DNA of 64,000 nucleotides from Candidatus Endomicrobiellum devescovinae (GTDB lineage: Bacteria > Elusimicrobiota > Endomicrobiia > Endomicrobiales > Endomicrobiaceae). Below, one piece after another: positions 19,741 through 29,043 of the stretch. Position 1 is the stretch's first letter. Each line of letters opens with the position of its first letter. A program made the position numbers and the translations under genes. The stretch is from contig JAIRYK010000009.1 of the NCBI GenBank assembly GCA_031267795.1, positions 1-64,000 of the forward strand, written 5' to 3'. The notes under the pieces are model-generated. The model had not been told where the DNA came from, ran no database searches, and saw nothing but the letters and a program-made list of their open reading frames with translations.

Positions 19741-21117
19741 TCATTTCCCTATGCAAAAGTTTGAAAAAATTGTGTCTAAAATATCTTGTTTTACATTTAT
19801 TCCCAAAATTTCATTGAGAGAGTCCTGAGCCTTTGTCGCTTCAAAACAGGCAATTTCGTCAGCATTTCCAGTTTTTAAAACCTCTCTTGTTTTTGTTAAA
19901 GCGTCTAAGGCACTTTTTAATAGTGTATAGTGGCGGGAATTTATCATTAAATAATCGTTTTGTGTTTCACTTGCACCAGCTGCTTCTGCAATTTTATCTA
20001 ATAAATTAGAAATCCCATTTTCAGTTTTTGCTGAAATCTTGATGGTCTCTGAAAAAATATCCCAATTAGTCTCTTCTGTTAAAGATAAATTAACAGGCAA
20101 GTCAGATTTATTTAAGACAGCAATTATTGGTATATGTATTTCTGATTTCTTTAAGAAACTAGCTATTTTTATGTCATTTTTGTCTAATTTAGAGGAAGAA
20201 TCAAAAATCCAAAGCAAAATGTCTGCTTTGTGTATAGCTTCTTTAGTACGCTCTTGCCCTATAAGTTCTATAGAGTTGTCTGTATGGTCTCTAATGCCTG
20301 CAGTGTCTATTATTGTAAGAGGTATCCCTTTGCAATCTATAGTTTCTTCAATAGTATCTGTAGTTGTGCCTGCAAGCTCTGTAACAATTGCCCTGTTCCT
20401 ACCGAGGATAGCGTTCAAGAGTGAAGATTTCCCTGCGTTAGGTTTTCCTATAATTGCAACTTTTACTCCATTTTGTAAAATTTTACTTGTTTTATAAGAA
20501 CTTAAAAGATTTCTAATATCTTGTATGTAAGAATCAAGCCTTGCAAGTTTTTCTTCTCGGGACAGAAACATAATATCTTCTTCAGGGTGATCTAAATTAA
20601 CTTCCATAAAAGCTATCAGATTTGTAATATTATCTTTGATAGTTTTAACTTTTGAAGAAAATACTCCAGAAATATTATTTAACGCAGCTTTGGCTGAAGC
20701 TGCAGTCTTGCTTGTTATCAAATTGCAGACTGCTTCAGCTTCTGCAAGGTCCTTTTTGCCGTTTAAAAATGCTCTGTAAGTAAATTCTCCTCCTTCTGCA
20801 GGACGCGCACCAGCTTTATATAAAAGAGTTAAAACTTTGTCTATTATTATAGGATTACCATGTACAGAAATTTCTACCAAATCTTCGCCAGTATAAGTGT
20901 GTGGAGCTTTAAAAAAAGTACAAATAACTTCGTCAATTTTTTCGGGTTCGTCAATAATATAGCCGTATTTTACCTGTTTATCAGTTAAGGACTTAGTTTG
21001 AAATATATTATTTATAATTTCAAAAGCATTTTCACCAGACAAACGGATAACCGCAATTGCAGACTTACCAGCTGCTGTTGATAAAGCTGTAATAGTGTCA
21101 TTTTTCAGATAATTCAT
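19741..21117 (-). CDS. mnmE: tRNA-modification GTPase MnmE
   Basis: With MnmG it installs the 5-carboxymethylaminomethyl group on wobble uridine U34 of several tRNAs. 458 residues: N-terminal folate-binding domain (DTITALSTAAGKSAIAVIRL), helical domain, an inserted Ras-like G domain with GKPNAGKSS (G1), DTAGI (G3) and NKSD (G4), and the obligatory C-terminal FCIGK whose cysteine is conserved in the family. Its start overlaps the stop of the upstream membrane-protein gene by 4 bases (ATGA), so the two are co-translated. Confidence 0.97.
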   Translation of the reverse strand: MNYLKNDTITALSTAAGKSAIAVIRLSGENAFEIINNIFQTKSLTDKQVKYGYIIDEPEKIDEVICTFFKAPHTYTGEDLVEISVHGNPIIIDKVLTLLYKAGARPAEGGEFTYRAFLNGKKDLAEAEAVCNLITSKTAASAKAALNNISGVFSSKVKTIKDNITNLIAFMEVNLDHPEEDIMFLSREEKLARLDSYIQDIRNLLSSYKTSKILQNGVKVAIIGKPNAGKSSLLNAILGRNRAIVTELAGTTTDTIEETIDCKGIPLTIIDTAGIRDHTDNSIELIGQERTKEAIHKADILLWIFDSSSKLDKNDIKIASFLKKSEIHIPIIAVLNKSDLPVNLSLTEETNWDIFSETIKISAKTENGISNLLDKIAEAAGASETQNDYLMINSRHYTLLKSALDALTKTREVLKTGNADEIACFEATKAQDSLNEILGINVKQDILDTIFSNFCIGK

Positions 21118-21464
21118 ATAAACAAAAATATTGAAACTACTGTAATAATTATGTGAGGGAGTAACCTTAAGGATAAAGTTTTAAGGTTTTTTCCTTTAGA
21201 AATTTCATATCCTGCAAGTAAGACTATTGCTATAGCCGAACATAATGAAATAGCCAAAGCTGCAAAATATAGCAAAGAGGACATAACAATAAAATATTTA
21301 TCTTGATTATGCTTAAGCCCGCTTGCATCGCGCATTGTATAAACAAACACAGAAATCAGGGTTAGTATTAAAGCTAGAAAAAGAGTCACTGAAAATTCCA
21401 TTAACAGTCCACAAATAAGACCCAAAGAAAAAGCCAACAAAAGCTGCAAGGTAGACTTATGCAT
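21114..21464 (-). CDS. Small multi-spanning membrane protein, unknown
   Basis: 116 residues with about four hydrophobic helices (LLLAFSLGLICGLLMEF, TLFLALILTLISVFVY, LLYFAALAISLCSAIAIVLL and a C-terminal HIIITVVSIFLFI) joined by short charged loops. No motif I recognise. It overlaps mnmE by 4 bases and shares its transcript; no functional link is evident from sequence. Confidence 0.75.
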   Translation of the reverse strand: MHKSTLQLLLAFSLGLICGLLMEFSVTLFLALILTLISVFVYTMRDASGLKHNQDKYFIVMSSLLYFAALAISLCSAIAIVLLAGYEISKGKNLKTLSLRLLPHIIITVVSIFLFI

Positions 21465-21520
21465 AATTCCCCTCCGTTAAAGTTGTTTTTCCACATTAAT
21501 AATGACACAGTTATCTTAAC

Positions 21521-21742
21521 TTAATGGCAGCAGCCTCCACAGCATTTATGCTTGTGTTTAGCTTCTGTTGGGCATGAATCCTCACAAGAGCAGCTTGCTG
21601 GAGACGACATTACCGCAAAGTTTGAAAGCTGCTTTATTACATTTTTATTGCCACATTTGGGGCATTCAATTGCTTCGCCACTAAGAACCAATGTCTCAAA
21701 ATTCTCTCCGCATTCGGTACAAGTAAATTCAAATATCGGCAT
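21521..21742 (-). CDS. FmdB-type zinc-ribbon regulatory protein
   Basis: 73 residues from ATG 21742 (MPIFEFTCTECGENFE); a TTG 4 codons upstream is less likely because GGGGA sits at the right distance for the ATG. Two zinc-knuckle pairs CTECG and CPKCG, 20 residues apart, define the FmdB/CxxC_CxxC_SSSS family. The C-terminus is unusually rich in cysteine and histidine (SCSCEDSCPT, HKHKCCGGCCH), resembling a metal-binding tail. Role unknown in general; often annotated as a putative regulatory protein. Confidence 0.85.
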   Translation of the reverse strand: MPIFEFTCTECGENFETLVLSGEAIECPKCGNKNVIKQLSNFAVMSSPASCSCEDSCPTEAKHKHKCCGGCCH

Positions 21743-21822
21743 AGTTGTCCCCAATTTGTTATATTACAAAAAGTTCCCAAAACTGTCTTGCATCATAAGT
21801 TGTTGCAAGAAAAAGTGATTAC

Positions 21823-23493
21823 TTATCTTCTAAATGTTGTACGCTTTTTGTAGCTAGAACGTCTATCATTTTCAAAATCAGAAGAGTTCCTTGCTTTTGC
21901 AAGCTCTACAGAAACTCTTTTACCTTTTATATTACTTAAATGTAAAGCGTTAATTACCGCATCGGCATGCTCGCTTGGCACTTCAACAAAAGAGAAAGCT
22001 TCCAAAATCTTAATGTTGCCTACCATATTTCCGCTAATCCCTGTTTCGCCTGCTATAGCGCCGACAAAATCTCCAGCCCGCACATTGTCTTTTTTTCCTA
22101 TATTTATAAAGAGCCTTACCATCCCACGTTCTCTTGCCCCTGTATCTGTGTAACGATCAACTGCGTTTGCAAATATATCTGCTTGTTGCTCTTGGGCTTT
22201 CTTTTCAGAAACAAACGTCATTTTCAAAAGTGCTGCTGCCACATCTAAAGAAGTTGTTTCATCAGAGATTAAAGATTCTATCATTTGTGAATATTTTTCT
22301 AAATCTTTTTCTTTCAAAACTTCTTTTACTTTATCAAGCATAATTGCTGTTTTTGTATTTTCAACGTCGGTAAGCGAAGGAACTTTTGTCCTCTTAATAG
22401 TTACCTTTGTATATTTTTGAATATCTCTCAATTTGTAAATATCTTTCCCAGAAACAAAACTGTAAGCTTTTCCTGTTCTACCTGCTCTACCTGTTCTTCC
22501 TATTCTATGGACATAGTCTTCATCGTCTTTAGGTACGTCAAAGTTAAACACCATGTCAACATCGTCAACGTCTATTCCCCTTGCGGCAACATCCGTAGCT
22601 GTAAGTATTTCTATAGAGCCGCTTCTAAACTTAGACATAACTCTATCTCTTTGAGATTGGTTCATGTCTCCGTGGAGCGCATCTGCGGAATATCCTCTTG
22701 CCTGCAAAGAAGAAGTAACTTCGTCAACTTTTCTTTTTGTGTTACAGAAAACAATAGAAAGTTTTGGATTATACATGTCCAGACATCTTGTAAGAGCCTC
22801 AAGCTTTTGGTGTTCTCTTAAATCAAAATAATATTGTTCAATTAAAGGAACAGTCAATTTTTCGCTTACAACTTTTATTGTTTCAGGATTTTTCTGATAT
22901 TTTTTTGTCAAAAATATAAATTCTTTAGGCATAGTAGCCGAGAAAAAGACAGTCTGTCTTTCTTGAGGCATACTTTTTAATATCAATTCAATGTCATCTC
23001 TAAATCCCATGTCAAGCATTTCATCTGCTTCGTCCAAAACAGCTATAAACGCTGACGCAAGTTTTAGAGTTTTACGTTCCAAATGGTCTATAACTCTTCC
23101 AGGCGTTCCTATAACAATTTGTGCTCCTTTAGAAAGAGCTGCCATTTGCCTTTGTATAGGCTGCCCGCCGTAAACAGGCACTATGTTAATGCCTTTTTTG
23201 TATTTTGAGAAAAGTTTCAATTCTTCTGAGACCTGTATTGCAAGCTCTCTGGTTGGGCATAGTATTATTGCTTGGACATTTTTATTTTTTATGTCAATTT
23301 TTTCCAACACAGGAATACCAAAAGCGGCTGTTTTTCCAGTTCCTGTTTGTGCCTGCCCTATTATGTCTAGTCCCGCCATTACTTTAGGAATGGCAAGGCT
23401 CTGAATGGGGGTAGCTTCTTCAAAACCCAAATCTGAAACAGCTTTAATTATCTCGTCAGATAAATTTAATTCTGTAAACTTTAATGTTGTCAT
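21823..23493 (-). CDS. DEAD-box ATP-dependent RNA helicase (DeaD/CsdA-like)
   Basis: 556 residues. Helicase core with Q motif FEEATPIQSLAIP, motif I AQTGTGKT, motif II DEAD, motif III SAT, and motif VI HRIGRTGRAGRTG. After a helical linker comes a C-terminal DbpA-type RNA-binding domain (about 455-530, MVRLFINIGKKDNVRAGDFV) and a basic tail (FENDRRSSYKKRTTFRR). This layout matches DeaD/CsdA cold-shock helicases active in ribosome assembly and mRNA turnover. The exact orthologue cannot be fixed by eye, so no symbol is given. Confidence 0.95.
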   Translation of the reverse strand: MTTLKFTELNLSDEIIKAVSDLGFEEATPIQSLAIPKVMAGLDIIGQAQTGTGKTAAFGIPVLEKIDIKNKNVQAIILCPTRELAIQVSEELKLFSKYKKGINIVPVYGGQPIQRQMAALSKGAQIVIGTPGRVIDHLERKTLKLASAFIAVLDEADEMLDMGFRDDIELILKSMPQERQTVFFSATMPKEFIFLTKKYQKNPETIKVVSEKLTVPLIEQYYFDLREHQKLEALTRCLDMYNPKLSIVFCNTKRKVDEVTSSLQARGYSADALHGDMNQSQRDRVMSKFRSGSIEILTATDVAARGIDVDDVDMVFNFDVPKDDEDYVHRIGRTGRAGRTGKAYSFVSGKDIYKLRDIQKYTKVTIKRTKVPSLTDVENTKTAIMLDKVKEVLKEKDLEKYSQMIESLISDETTSLDVAAALLKMTFVSEKKAQEQQADIFANAVDRYTDTGARERGMVRLFINIGKKDNVRAGDFVGAIAGETGISGNMVGNIKILEAFSFVEVPSEHADAVINALHLSNIKGKRVSVELAKARNSSDFENDRRSSYKKRTTFRR

Positions 23494-23795
23494 TTTCTAC
23501 AATTCCTTTCGGAGCAAAGCTCCATGATTTAATTCTAAAGTAAATTTTTTGTCTTAAAAAAAGTAGTAAGTGTCTATAAACTCTTGTATATTATAGTCAT
23601 ATAAGAAAACTCTAAAATTACAGCAAATAAATTAATTTATGCTGATTTAAGTTGTTTTCATTGTCTAAAAATTTACTCTATTTGTTATATCTTTGTTAAA
23701 ATTTTTTATTGAAAAAAATTATTTATTTATGAAACAGACAAGATGAAAAGGCAGAGTCATGCACTTATGGTATGTTGCATTCTTTCACAGGCAGT
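23494..23795. other. Intergenic, nothing identified
   Basis: 302 AT-rich bases between the helicase start and the DUF116 gene end. It presumably carries the helicase promoter and a 5' leader; no hairpin with a clear T-tract or coding frame was found. Confidence 0.4.
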
Positions 23796-24272
23796 TTAGT
23801 TAGTCTGCTTCAATACTCTTTCTACTTCCGCTAAATCTGTATCCGTAGCTGTACAACCGTCTTTCGTAAGAGGCACAAATTGTAAAGCTATATGCGCATC
23901 TTTTAACATCTTAAAAGCTTGGTCTCCCTCAAAAAAGCAAGCAATTCCGACAACTGCCTCAGGCTTTTCTTTCTTTACTATTTTTTCTATAGTTCTTCCA
24001 CCTTTAGCAATATACAAGGCTTTATAATTCAATTGTTTTACAAGTTTGCTTATAGCATTTATTTTACACCCGCCGCATTCCGCACAAATGTAATACCCAC
24101 CCTTGTCAACGGCAGCGCAGACAGCAACATTTCTCATACAATGAGGAGCAAAAACTATGCGTTTATTAAACGGAACCAATGCAAACTTTTCAGCTTGAAG
24201 GTTGTTCTGCTTATCTGTAAAGGACTTATAGGCATGTTCTTTGCTTTTTGCAGGGAACTTACACACTTTCAT
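23796..24272 (-). CDS. DUF116 family protein
   Basis: 158 residues. It matches the DUF116 plan: APHCMRN, then CAECGGC with clustered cysteines (about 78-84) that look metal- or FeS-binding, GGRTIEKIVKKEKPEAVVGIACFFEG, and the ending VPLTKDGCTATDTDLAEVE. Biochemical role not established. There is no ribosome site before the ATG at 24272, while a promoter-like TTGATA-N18-TAGAAT ends about 7 bases upstream, so the mRNA may be leaderless. The next gene on the other side is divergent. Confidence 0.85.
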   Translation of the reverse strand: MKVCKFPAKSKEHAYKSFTDKQNNLQAEKFALVPFNKRIVFAPHCMRNVAVCAAVDKGGYYICAECGGCKINAISKLVKQLNYKALYIAKGGRTIEKIVKKEKPEAVVGIACFFEGDQAFKMLKDAHIALQFVPLTKDGCTATDTDLAEVERVLKQTN

Positions 24273-24278
24273 GACCGT

Positions 24279-24308
24279 ATTCTAGCATAAAGTTGATATT
24301 AATATCAA
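24279..24308 (-). promoter_or_regulatory. Promoter of the DUF116 gene with overlapping palindrome
   Basis: Minus strand: -35 TTGATA (24308-24303), 18-base spacer, -10 TAGAAT (24284-24279). A perfect 16-base palindrome TTGATATTAATATCAA covers 24293-24308, so a dimeric regulator bound there would block the -35. Confidence 0.5.
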
Positions 24309-24412
24309 AAGTTATAAAAAATGAAGAATCTTTCTAATAAATTATATTAGACTTGGCATTTAAAAATTGTTAAAATTAATAGCTTAGCTGATAAGCTCAG
24401 AGCTTAATAATT

Positions 24413-24461
24413 TACTTTGTACTATGGGGAATAGATAGAGTTACCTATTTATTCTACAAAG
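24413..24461. repeat. Inverted repeat upstream of the glycan operon
   Basis: TACTTTGTA (24413-24421) and TACAAAGTA (24453-24461) flank a 31-base centre in the 283-bp gap before the first glycosyltransferase. It could be a weak attenuator hairpin or part of the operon's control region. No convincing -10/-35 pair was fixed here. Confidence 0.35.
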
Positions 24462-24555
24462 TAAAAAGTATGTAGTAAAAACTTGAAAGAATATATAAAA
24501 AGAGTATGGATACCTCTTGGGTGTCATGCTATTTTTGGGGAGTTGGTAAATAAGT

Positions 24556-25494
24556 ATGCGTATTCCGGTATGTTTTTCATGCGACAATAAATATGTTCCT
24601 CATCTTGGAGTTTCCATAACATCAATACTTAAAAATAAAAACGAAGATGATAATTTAGTATTTTACGTATTAGATGGTGGTATTTCTAATGAAAATAAAG
24701 AAAAGTTGTTATCATTAAAGTCAATAGCTAATTTTGAAATAAAATTTGTAAAAGTTGATAATACAAAATTTTCCGAAATAAGAGTATATGGGAAAGACCA
24801 TATAACAGATGCTTCTTATTATAGATTAATATTGCCTGATATTTGTAATAGGGAAGACAAAATAATTTATTTAGATTGCGATTTAGTCGTAAGAACAAGT
24901 TTGTATGAAATGATGGAAATAGATTTAAAAAATTACTATATAGGAGCAGTATCTGATCCTAATTTCATAGAACAAAGAAAAAGATTAAACTTAAAGCAGT
25001 ATATTAATTCAGGAGTTTTGCTTGTCAATGCATTGGCATGGCGCCGTGATAATATAACTACAAAGGTTTTTAGTTGGGCAAAGAATAATAAAAAAAAGAT
25101 TTTATATCATGATCAAGATATTTTAAATGGGTCTTTGGAGAAAAATATTAAGATAATTGACAGTACATGGAATATACAAATATCAAAAATTGAGAAGCGT
25201 TATACTAATTTTGACAAGATTCTTAGTGATGCTAAGATAATTCACTATGTTGCATATAAGCCATGGAACTCACCTTTACGATTTATACCTATGGAATGTC
25301 TATACTTTAAATATTTGGCTTTTACGCCATGGAAAAATTTAAAGTATAAATTTAAATTGAAAAATAAGTATGCTACTTTTAGATTGTTTATAAAATGGCT
25401 GGTTACTGTACGAAACATTAGTAAAGAATATAAGGTAATTCAAATTTTTGGCAAGAGTGTTATAAAATTTAAACGGAAGATATATAAAGGGTAA
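24556..25494 (+). CDS. Family 8 glycosyltransferase (LgtC-like)
   Basis: 312 residues. Retaining hexosyltransferase of the GT8/LgtC type, acting at the cytoplasmic membrane face on a lipid-linked glycan. Features: VCFSCDNKYVPHLGVSITSI at the start, the metal-binding DxD as YLDCDLV (D107-D109), SGVLLVNALAWR, YHDQDILNGSL and HYVAYKPW, all standard for the family. The tail KVIQIFGKSVIKFKRK resembles the tail of the GT2 protein at 26963, a short basic end seen in several surface-glycan transferases. First gene of the operon; the next starts 4 bases after its stop. Donor and acceptor unknown. Confidence 0.93.
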   Translation: MRIPVCFSCDNKYVPHLGVSITSILKNKNEDDNLVFYVLDGGISNENKEKLLSLKSIANFEIKFVKVDNTKFSEIRVYGKDHITDASYYRLILPDICNREDKIIYLDCDLVVRTSLYEMMEIDLKNYYIGAVSDPNFIEQRKRLNLKQYINSGVLLVNALAWRRDNITTKVFSWAKNNKKKILYHDQDILNGSLEKNIKIIDSTWNIQISKIEKRYTNFDKILSDAKIIHYVAYKPWNSPLRFIPMECLYFKYLAFTPWKNLKYKFKLKNKYATFRLFIKWLVTVRNISKEYKVIQIFGKSVIKFKRKIYKG

Positions 25495-25498
25495 AAAG

Positions 25499-26932
25499 TT
25501 GGATATATCTGTTATAATTACGGCTCATAAAGAGGGAGAGTTAGTACAAAAGACGCTTATAAGTGTTTTTCGTGCTATAAAATTTGCAAGAAGAACATTA
25601 AAAGTAGAATTACTAATAATTCTTGATAAGGCAGATAATGAAACTAGAAGGTATATATATTCTTATCAAAATGAACTTTTTTGTAGAATCTACGAAGTTG
25701 ATTTTGGCGATACAGGTTTAAGTAGGAACTTTGGTGTTTCAAAAGCTAATGGTCGCTACATTGCGATTTTTGACGCAGATGACTTAATGTCGGAAAGTTG
25801 GTTAAGTTTAGCTTATAAAAGTTTGAAATCTTTTAATAAGCCATGTGTTGTACATGTTGACAAATGTTTTGTTTTTGGCGAAGAAAGAATTTTTTATAAA
25901 CAATGTTCCTCTTTGGACAAAGACTTTGATATTGCTAAATTTTTTTTAAATAGCTATTGGAACGTTGTTTGCATGGCTAATAAAACTGTTTTTGAAAAGT
26001 ATAAGTATCAGTCCTCAATAATAAAAGAATTTTGTTTTCATGAAGATTGGGATTTTTACATGGAAACTTTATCCAATGGTATAGAGCATATTGTGGCTGA
26101 TGGGAGCAGTGTTTTTATCAGAAGACGCTCAAACTCCAAATCTCAAGTAAAGAAAAAATACATGGTTAGAAGCTCCAAACTTTTTTCTAAAGATTCGGTA
26201 AAAATGTATAATAATAGTAATAATTTGGGAAAGTTTGAAGTGAAAGGTATTTTAGAAGATATAAGAGCTTTGTTACGTTATCCTGGTCTTTATATTCAAA
26301 ATAGAGCAAAAGCTATAGAAAGGTTAAGACGATATGTTATTAATGAATTAAATACAAAGTACGTTAGACAATATGTAGATTCAAACTTATTAAAAGAATT
26401 TATAGAAATTAATAAAATAGACCCTTCTTTTCCCGTCACTTTATTTAAACATAAAAAGAAAGCTTTTGTGCTAGGAACTTCTTCGGACATAAGGCCTTTT
26501 TTGTGTTACAAGGAATTAATAACTCAGTATGATACAGATACGGAATGTTTATTGTTTTTGTTGCGTTTTAATAAAGAAGAGGAAGAATATATTAGAGATT
26601 TATCTAAAGATGGTAGAAAATATAGTGTATTTGTGTCCGGAGAAAATGAAATAGAGGATAATCATTTATTTACATCTATAAAAAATGTTAGATTTATTTT
26701 TCTAAATAGAATTTTAAGAGATCTAAGTCTTAGCGATAGAGAGAATATATTGATGCGCTTTCTTGAACAGATAAAGCCGCCAGCTATCATTACGGTTGGC
26801 AATAATTCAGAAGAAGTTAACTGTTTAATGCGCAATTTTTCAGGCTTGTTGTCTAGGTTGTCAGTATTGCGAAAAATAGAATTATTTCGTGAAAAAGTAA
26901 GATATAAAACGGAAAGTAGTATTAAGTTTTAA
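25499..26932 (+). CDS. Family 2 glycosyltransferase with a C-terminal extension
   Basis: 477 residues starting at TTG 25499, supported by AAAGGG upstream and by SVIITAHKEGELVQKTLISV beginning at once. GT-A fold: the nucleotide-binding D (ILDKAD), FGDTGLSRNFGVSKANGRYI and the metal-binding FDADD (about 90-94). Beyond about residue 310 comes a second region (KKAFVLGTSSDIRPFLC, KPPAIITVGNNSEEVN) that looks like the N-terminal Rossmann lobe of a GT-B enzyme and then stops, so the protein may be a shortened two-domain transferase. Sits between the GT8 and another GT2 gene. Confidence 0.88.
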   Translation: MDISVIITAHKEGELVQKTLISVFRAIKFARRTLKVELLIILDKADNETRRYIYSYQNELFCRIYEVDFGDTGLSRNFGVSKANGRYIAIFDADDLMSESWLSLAYKSLKSFNKPCVVHVDKCFVFGEERIFYKQCSSLDKDFDIAKFFLNSYWNVVCMANKTVFEKYKYQSSIIKEFCFHEDWDFYMETLSNGIEHIVADGSSVFIRRRSNSKSQVKKKYMVRSSKLFSKDSVKMYNNSNNLGKFEVKGILEDIRALLRYPGLYIQNRAKAIERLRRYVINELNTKYVRQYVDSNLLKEFIEINKIDPSFPVTLFKHKKKAFVLGTSSDIRPFLCYKELITQYDTDTECLLFLLRFNKEEEEYIRDLSKDGRKYSVFVSGENEIEDNHLFTSIKNVRFIFLNRILRDLSLSDRENILMRFLEQIKPPAIITVGNNSEEVNCLMRNFSGLLSRLSVLRKIELFREKVRYKTESSIKF

Positions 26933-26962
26933 AAGCTAAAGGAGAAATAGGAGATAAATAAC

Positions 26963-28039
26963 ATGACCAACCCTAAGGTATCTGTAATAATTCCAGTTTA
27001 TAATACAGAAAATGAATTATGTAAATGCTTAGATAGTGTATTAAACCAAACAGAGAAAGAAATAGAAATAATTTGTGTTAATGATGGCTCAACAGATAAA
27101 AGCTTGAGTCTATTAGAAAAGTATGCAAGGAAGGATAAACGAATAATACTAATAAATCAGAAGAATGCTGGTGTTGGTGTGGCAAGAAATACTGGTCTAA
27201 AAATTGCACAAGGACAGTTTATATCCTTTATTGATTCTGATGATTATTTTTTAGTTTTAGATGTTTATGAAAGAATTCTTAAAGTTTTCTCTGAATTTGA
27301 TGATTTAGATTTTATAGAATTTGGTGTTGAAAACTATACAAAAAGTCACATCTTAAAGGGATCAGGAAAAAAACGTTTAAAAAATGACACTGCATATTTT
27401 AGTTTAAGATTAGGAGGGCTATTCAATATTAGTGAAGACTTGTTTTTAAGAACAACAGTGACTGTTTGGAACAAAGTATTTAGGAAATCTGTAATTACAA
27501 AATACAATATATATTTCCCAGAAGGGCTTTTGTTTGAAGATAATGGATTTTTTTATAAATTTATTTTCAGGTCAAAAAAAGGGTATTATTATAAAGACAA
27601 ATTATACGGACGCTTTCTAAGGGAAAACTCAATAATGGGACTATGTATTAGTAAAAAAAGTAACGAAATAGCTAATAGATTAAAAGTTTTATATGAAGTA
27701 TATCAGTATATAGAAAAAGAATATAGCCCTTTACGTAGTTTTATAATTACTGAATTTCTAAAGATAGCGCTGAGAGAGGACTATTTATTTGCTAAACGAA
27801 GAAATAAACCAAAAGTCTTAGAATATGCACATAAGCTTTCTTTTAACCTTAACCCTACCTGGTTTAATACAGATATCATTGAGCATTTAAGAAAAAAAAG
27901 ATGGCGTAAAATTAATGAGTTAAGAAGAAGTAGAAAAATTACAAAATTTTTAGAAGCTATCTTTTGTGTTAAAAAAGAAAATGGGAATAAAGTAATTAGA
28001 GTTTTTGGTATAAAAATTAAATCTATAAGTCTAACCTGA
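26963..28039 (+). CDS. Family 2 glycosyltransferase
   Basis: 358 residues. Inverting GT-A transferase: VSVIIPVYNTENELCKCLDS, CVNDGSTDKSL (nucleotide binding), NAGVGVARNTGL and FIDSDDYF (metal-binding DxD at about 92-94). No transmembrane segment, so peripheral at the membrane. The C-terminus ends KVIRVFGIKIK, like the first gene of the operon. ATG preceded by GGAGAAATAGGAGATAAATAAC, giving a good ribosome site. Adds one sugar to the repeat unit; specificity not deducible. Confidence 0.94.
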   Translation: MTNPKVSVIIPVYNTENELCKCLDSVLNQTEKEIEIICVNDGSTDKSLSLLEKYARKDKRIILINQKNAGVGVARNTGLKIAQGQFISFIDSDDYFLVLDVYERILKVFSEFDDLDFIEFGVENYTKSHILKGSGKKRLKNDTAYFSLRLGGLFNISEDLFLRTTVTVWNKVFRKSVITKYNIYFPEGLLFEDNGFFYKFIFRSKKGYYYKDKLYGRFLRENSIMGLCISKKSNEIANRLKVLYEVYQYIEKEYSPLRSFIITEFLKIALREDYLFAKRRNKPKVLEYAHKLSFNLNPTWFNTDIIEHLRKKRWRKINELRRSRKITKFLEAIFCVKKENGNKVIRVFGIKIKSISLT

Positions 28040-28050
28040 AAGGATATAGT

Positions 28051-28977
28051 ATGGGAAATAAATTTCTTCTATTTAAATATAATTACATTAAAGAAGTTTC
28101 ATGTATAAATATTGGAGATTATATTCAAACACTTGCTACTAAATCTGTTTTAAACTTGCTTTATCCTTCAAACAAATTTAAATATTTTGATAGAGACAGT
28201 TTAGAACTCTACAATAGAGATGCAGTGATTTGTATTATGCAAGGATGGTTTTCACATACTTTGTCCTTTATGCCATCAACAAAAGTATTACCTGTTTTTG
28301 CGGGTACACATTTTACACATGCTGTTCAGCAATATTTGAAAGCTAGTAATTTATGCTCAGATTATTTTAGTAAAGTTGAAATTGGCTGTAGAGATCTAAT
28401 GACATTAAATTTTTGTAAACAACAAAAAATAAGTTCTTACTTTTCAAGATGTTTAACTTTAACTTTGCCTAGAAGGAATGTAATAAAGCATCATAAAGTT
28501 TTTTTAGTTGATGTGCCTTCTGAAATTTTACCTTTTCTCCCAAATGAAATTAGAAATAATGCAGAAACAATAGAGCATTGTTTAAACAAGGGCAGATTTT
28601 ATAAGATAAAATATAAAAGTTATCTGAAATATGCAGAGCTTTTGTTGAAAAAGCACAGAGAAGAAGGAGAATTAATTATTACTTCTCGTCTTCATTGTGC
28701 ACTTCCATCTATTGCGATGGGAATAAAAGTTATTTTGGTAATCAACACAAATGAACAAAAAACAAGATTTTCTACAGTGAATGGAATTTTAAGAACTTAC
28801 ACTATTGATGATTTTAAAGAAGGGCGTGTACGTTATGATGTGCCCCCCAATATAGAAGAACTAAAAGGATATATAATAGAAAATTTAGCCTTATCTATAA
28901 ACAAGCAAAAAGGAGACTATATTAATGAAGGAAGGCTTAGAATGATTAGATCAAATATACATAGATTCTCCTCTTAA
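28051..28977 (+). CDS. Polysaccharide pyruvyltransferase-family protein
   Basis: 308 residues. Matches the PS_pyruv_trans family in the N-terminal NIGDYIQTLATKSVL (GD-xxQ motif) and the C-terminal ITSRLHCALPSIAMGIKVIL, where SRLH and the small residues form the donor site. Such enzymes transfer pyruvate from phosphoenolpyruvate as a ketal to a sugar of a surface glycan, though many family members are uncharacterised transferases. ATG follows AAAGGATATAGT. Fits a decoration step in this operon. Confidence 0.82.
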   Translation: MGNKFLLFKYNYIKEVSCINIGDYIQTLATKSVLNLLYPSNKFKYFDRDSLELYNRDAVICIMQGWFSHTLSFMPSTKVLPVFAGTHFTHAVQQYLKASNLCSDYFSKVEIGCRDLMTLNFCKQQKISSYFSRCLTLTLPRRNVIKHHKVFLVDVPSEILPFLPNEIRNNAETIEHCLNKGRFYKIKYKSYLKYAELLLKKHREEGELIITSRLHCALPSIAMGIKVILVINTNEQKTRFSTVNGILRTYTIDDFKEGRVRYDVPPNIEELKGYIIENLALSINKQKGDYINEGRLRMIRSNIHRFSS

Positions 28978-29043
28978 GTTTGTTGGGTATGGAAAAATAA
29001 GGTATAAACGTGAGAGCAAAATAAAAATAAAGGAAAGAAATTT

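Noticed and set aside
28843-28848. C6 runs (also 38573-38578 and 46897-46902) as phase-variation tracts
   Set aside because: Six-base runs are too short to stand out and slip rarely; only the 9-10 base tracts were kept.
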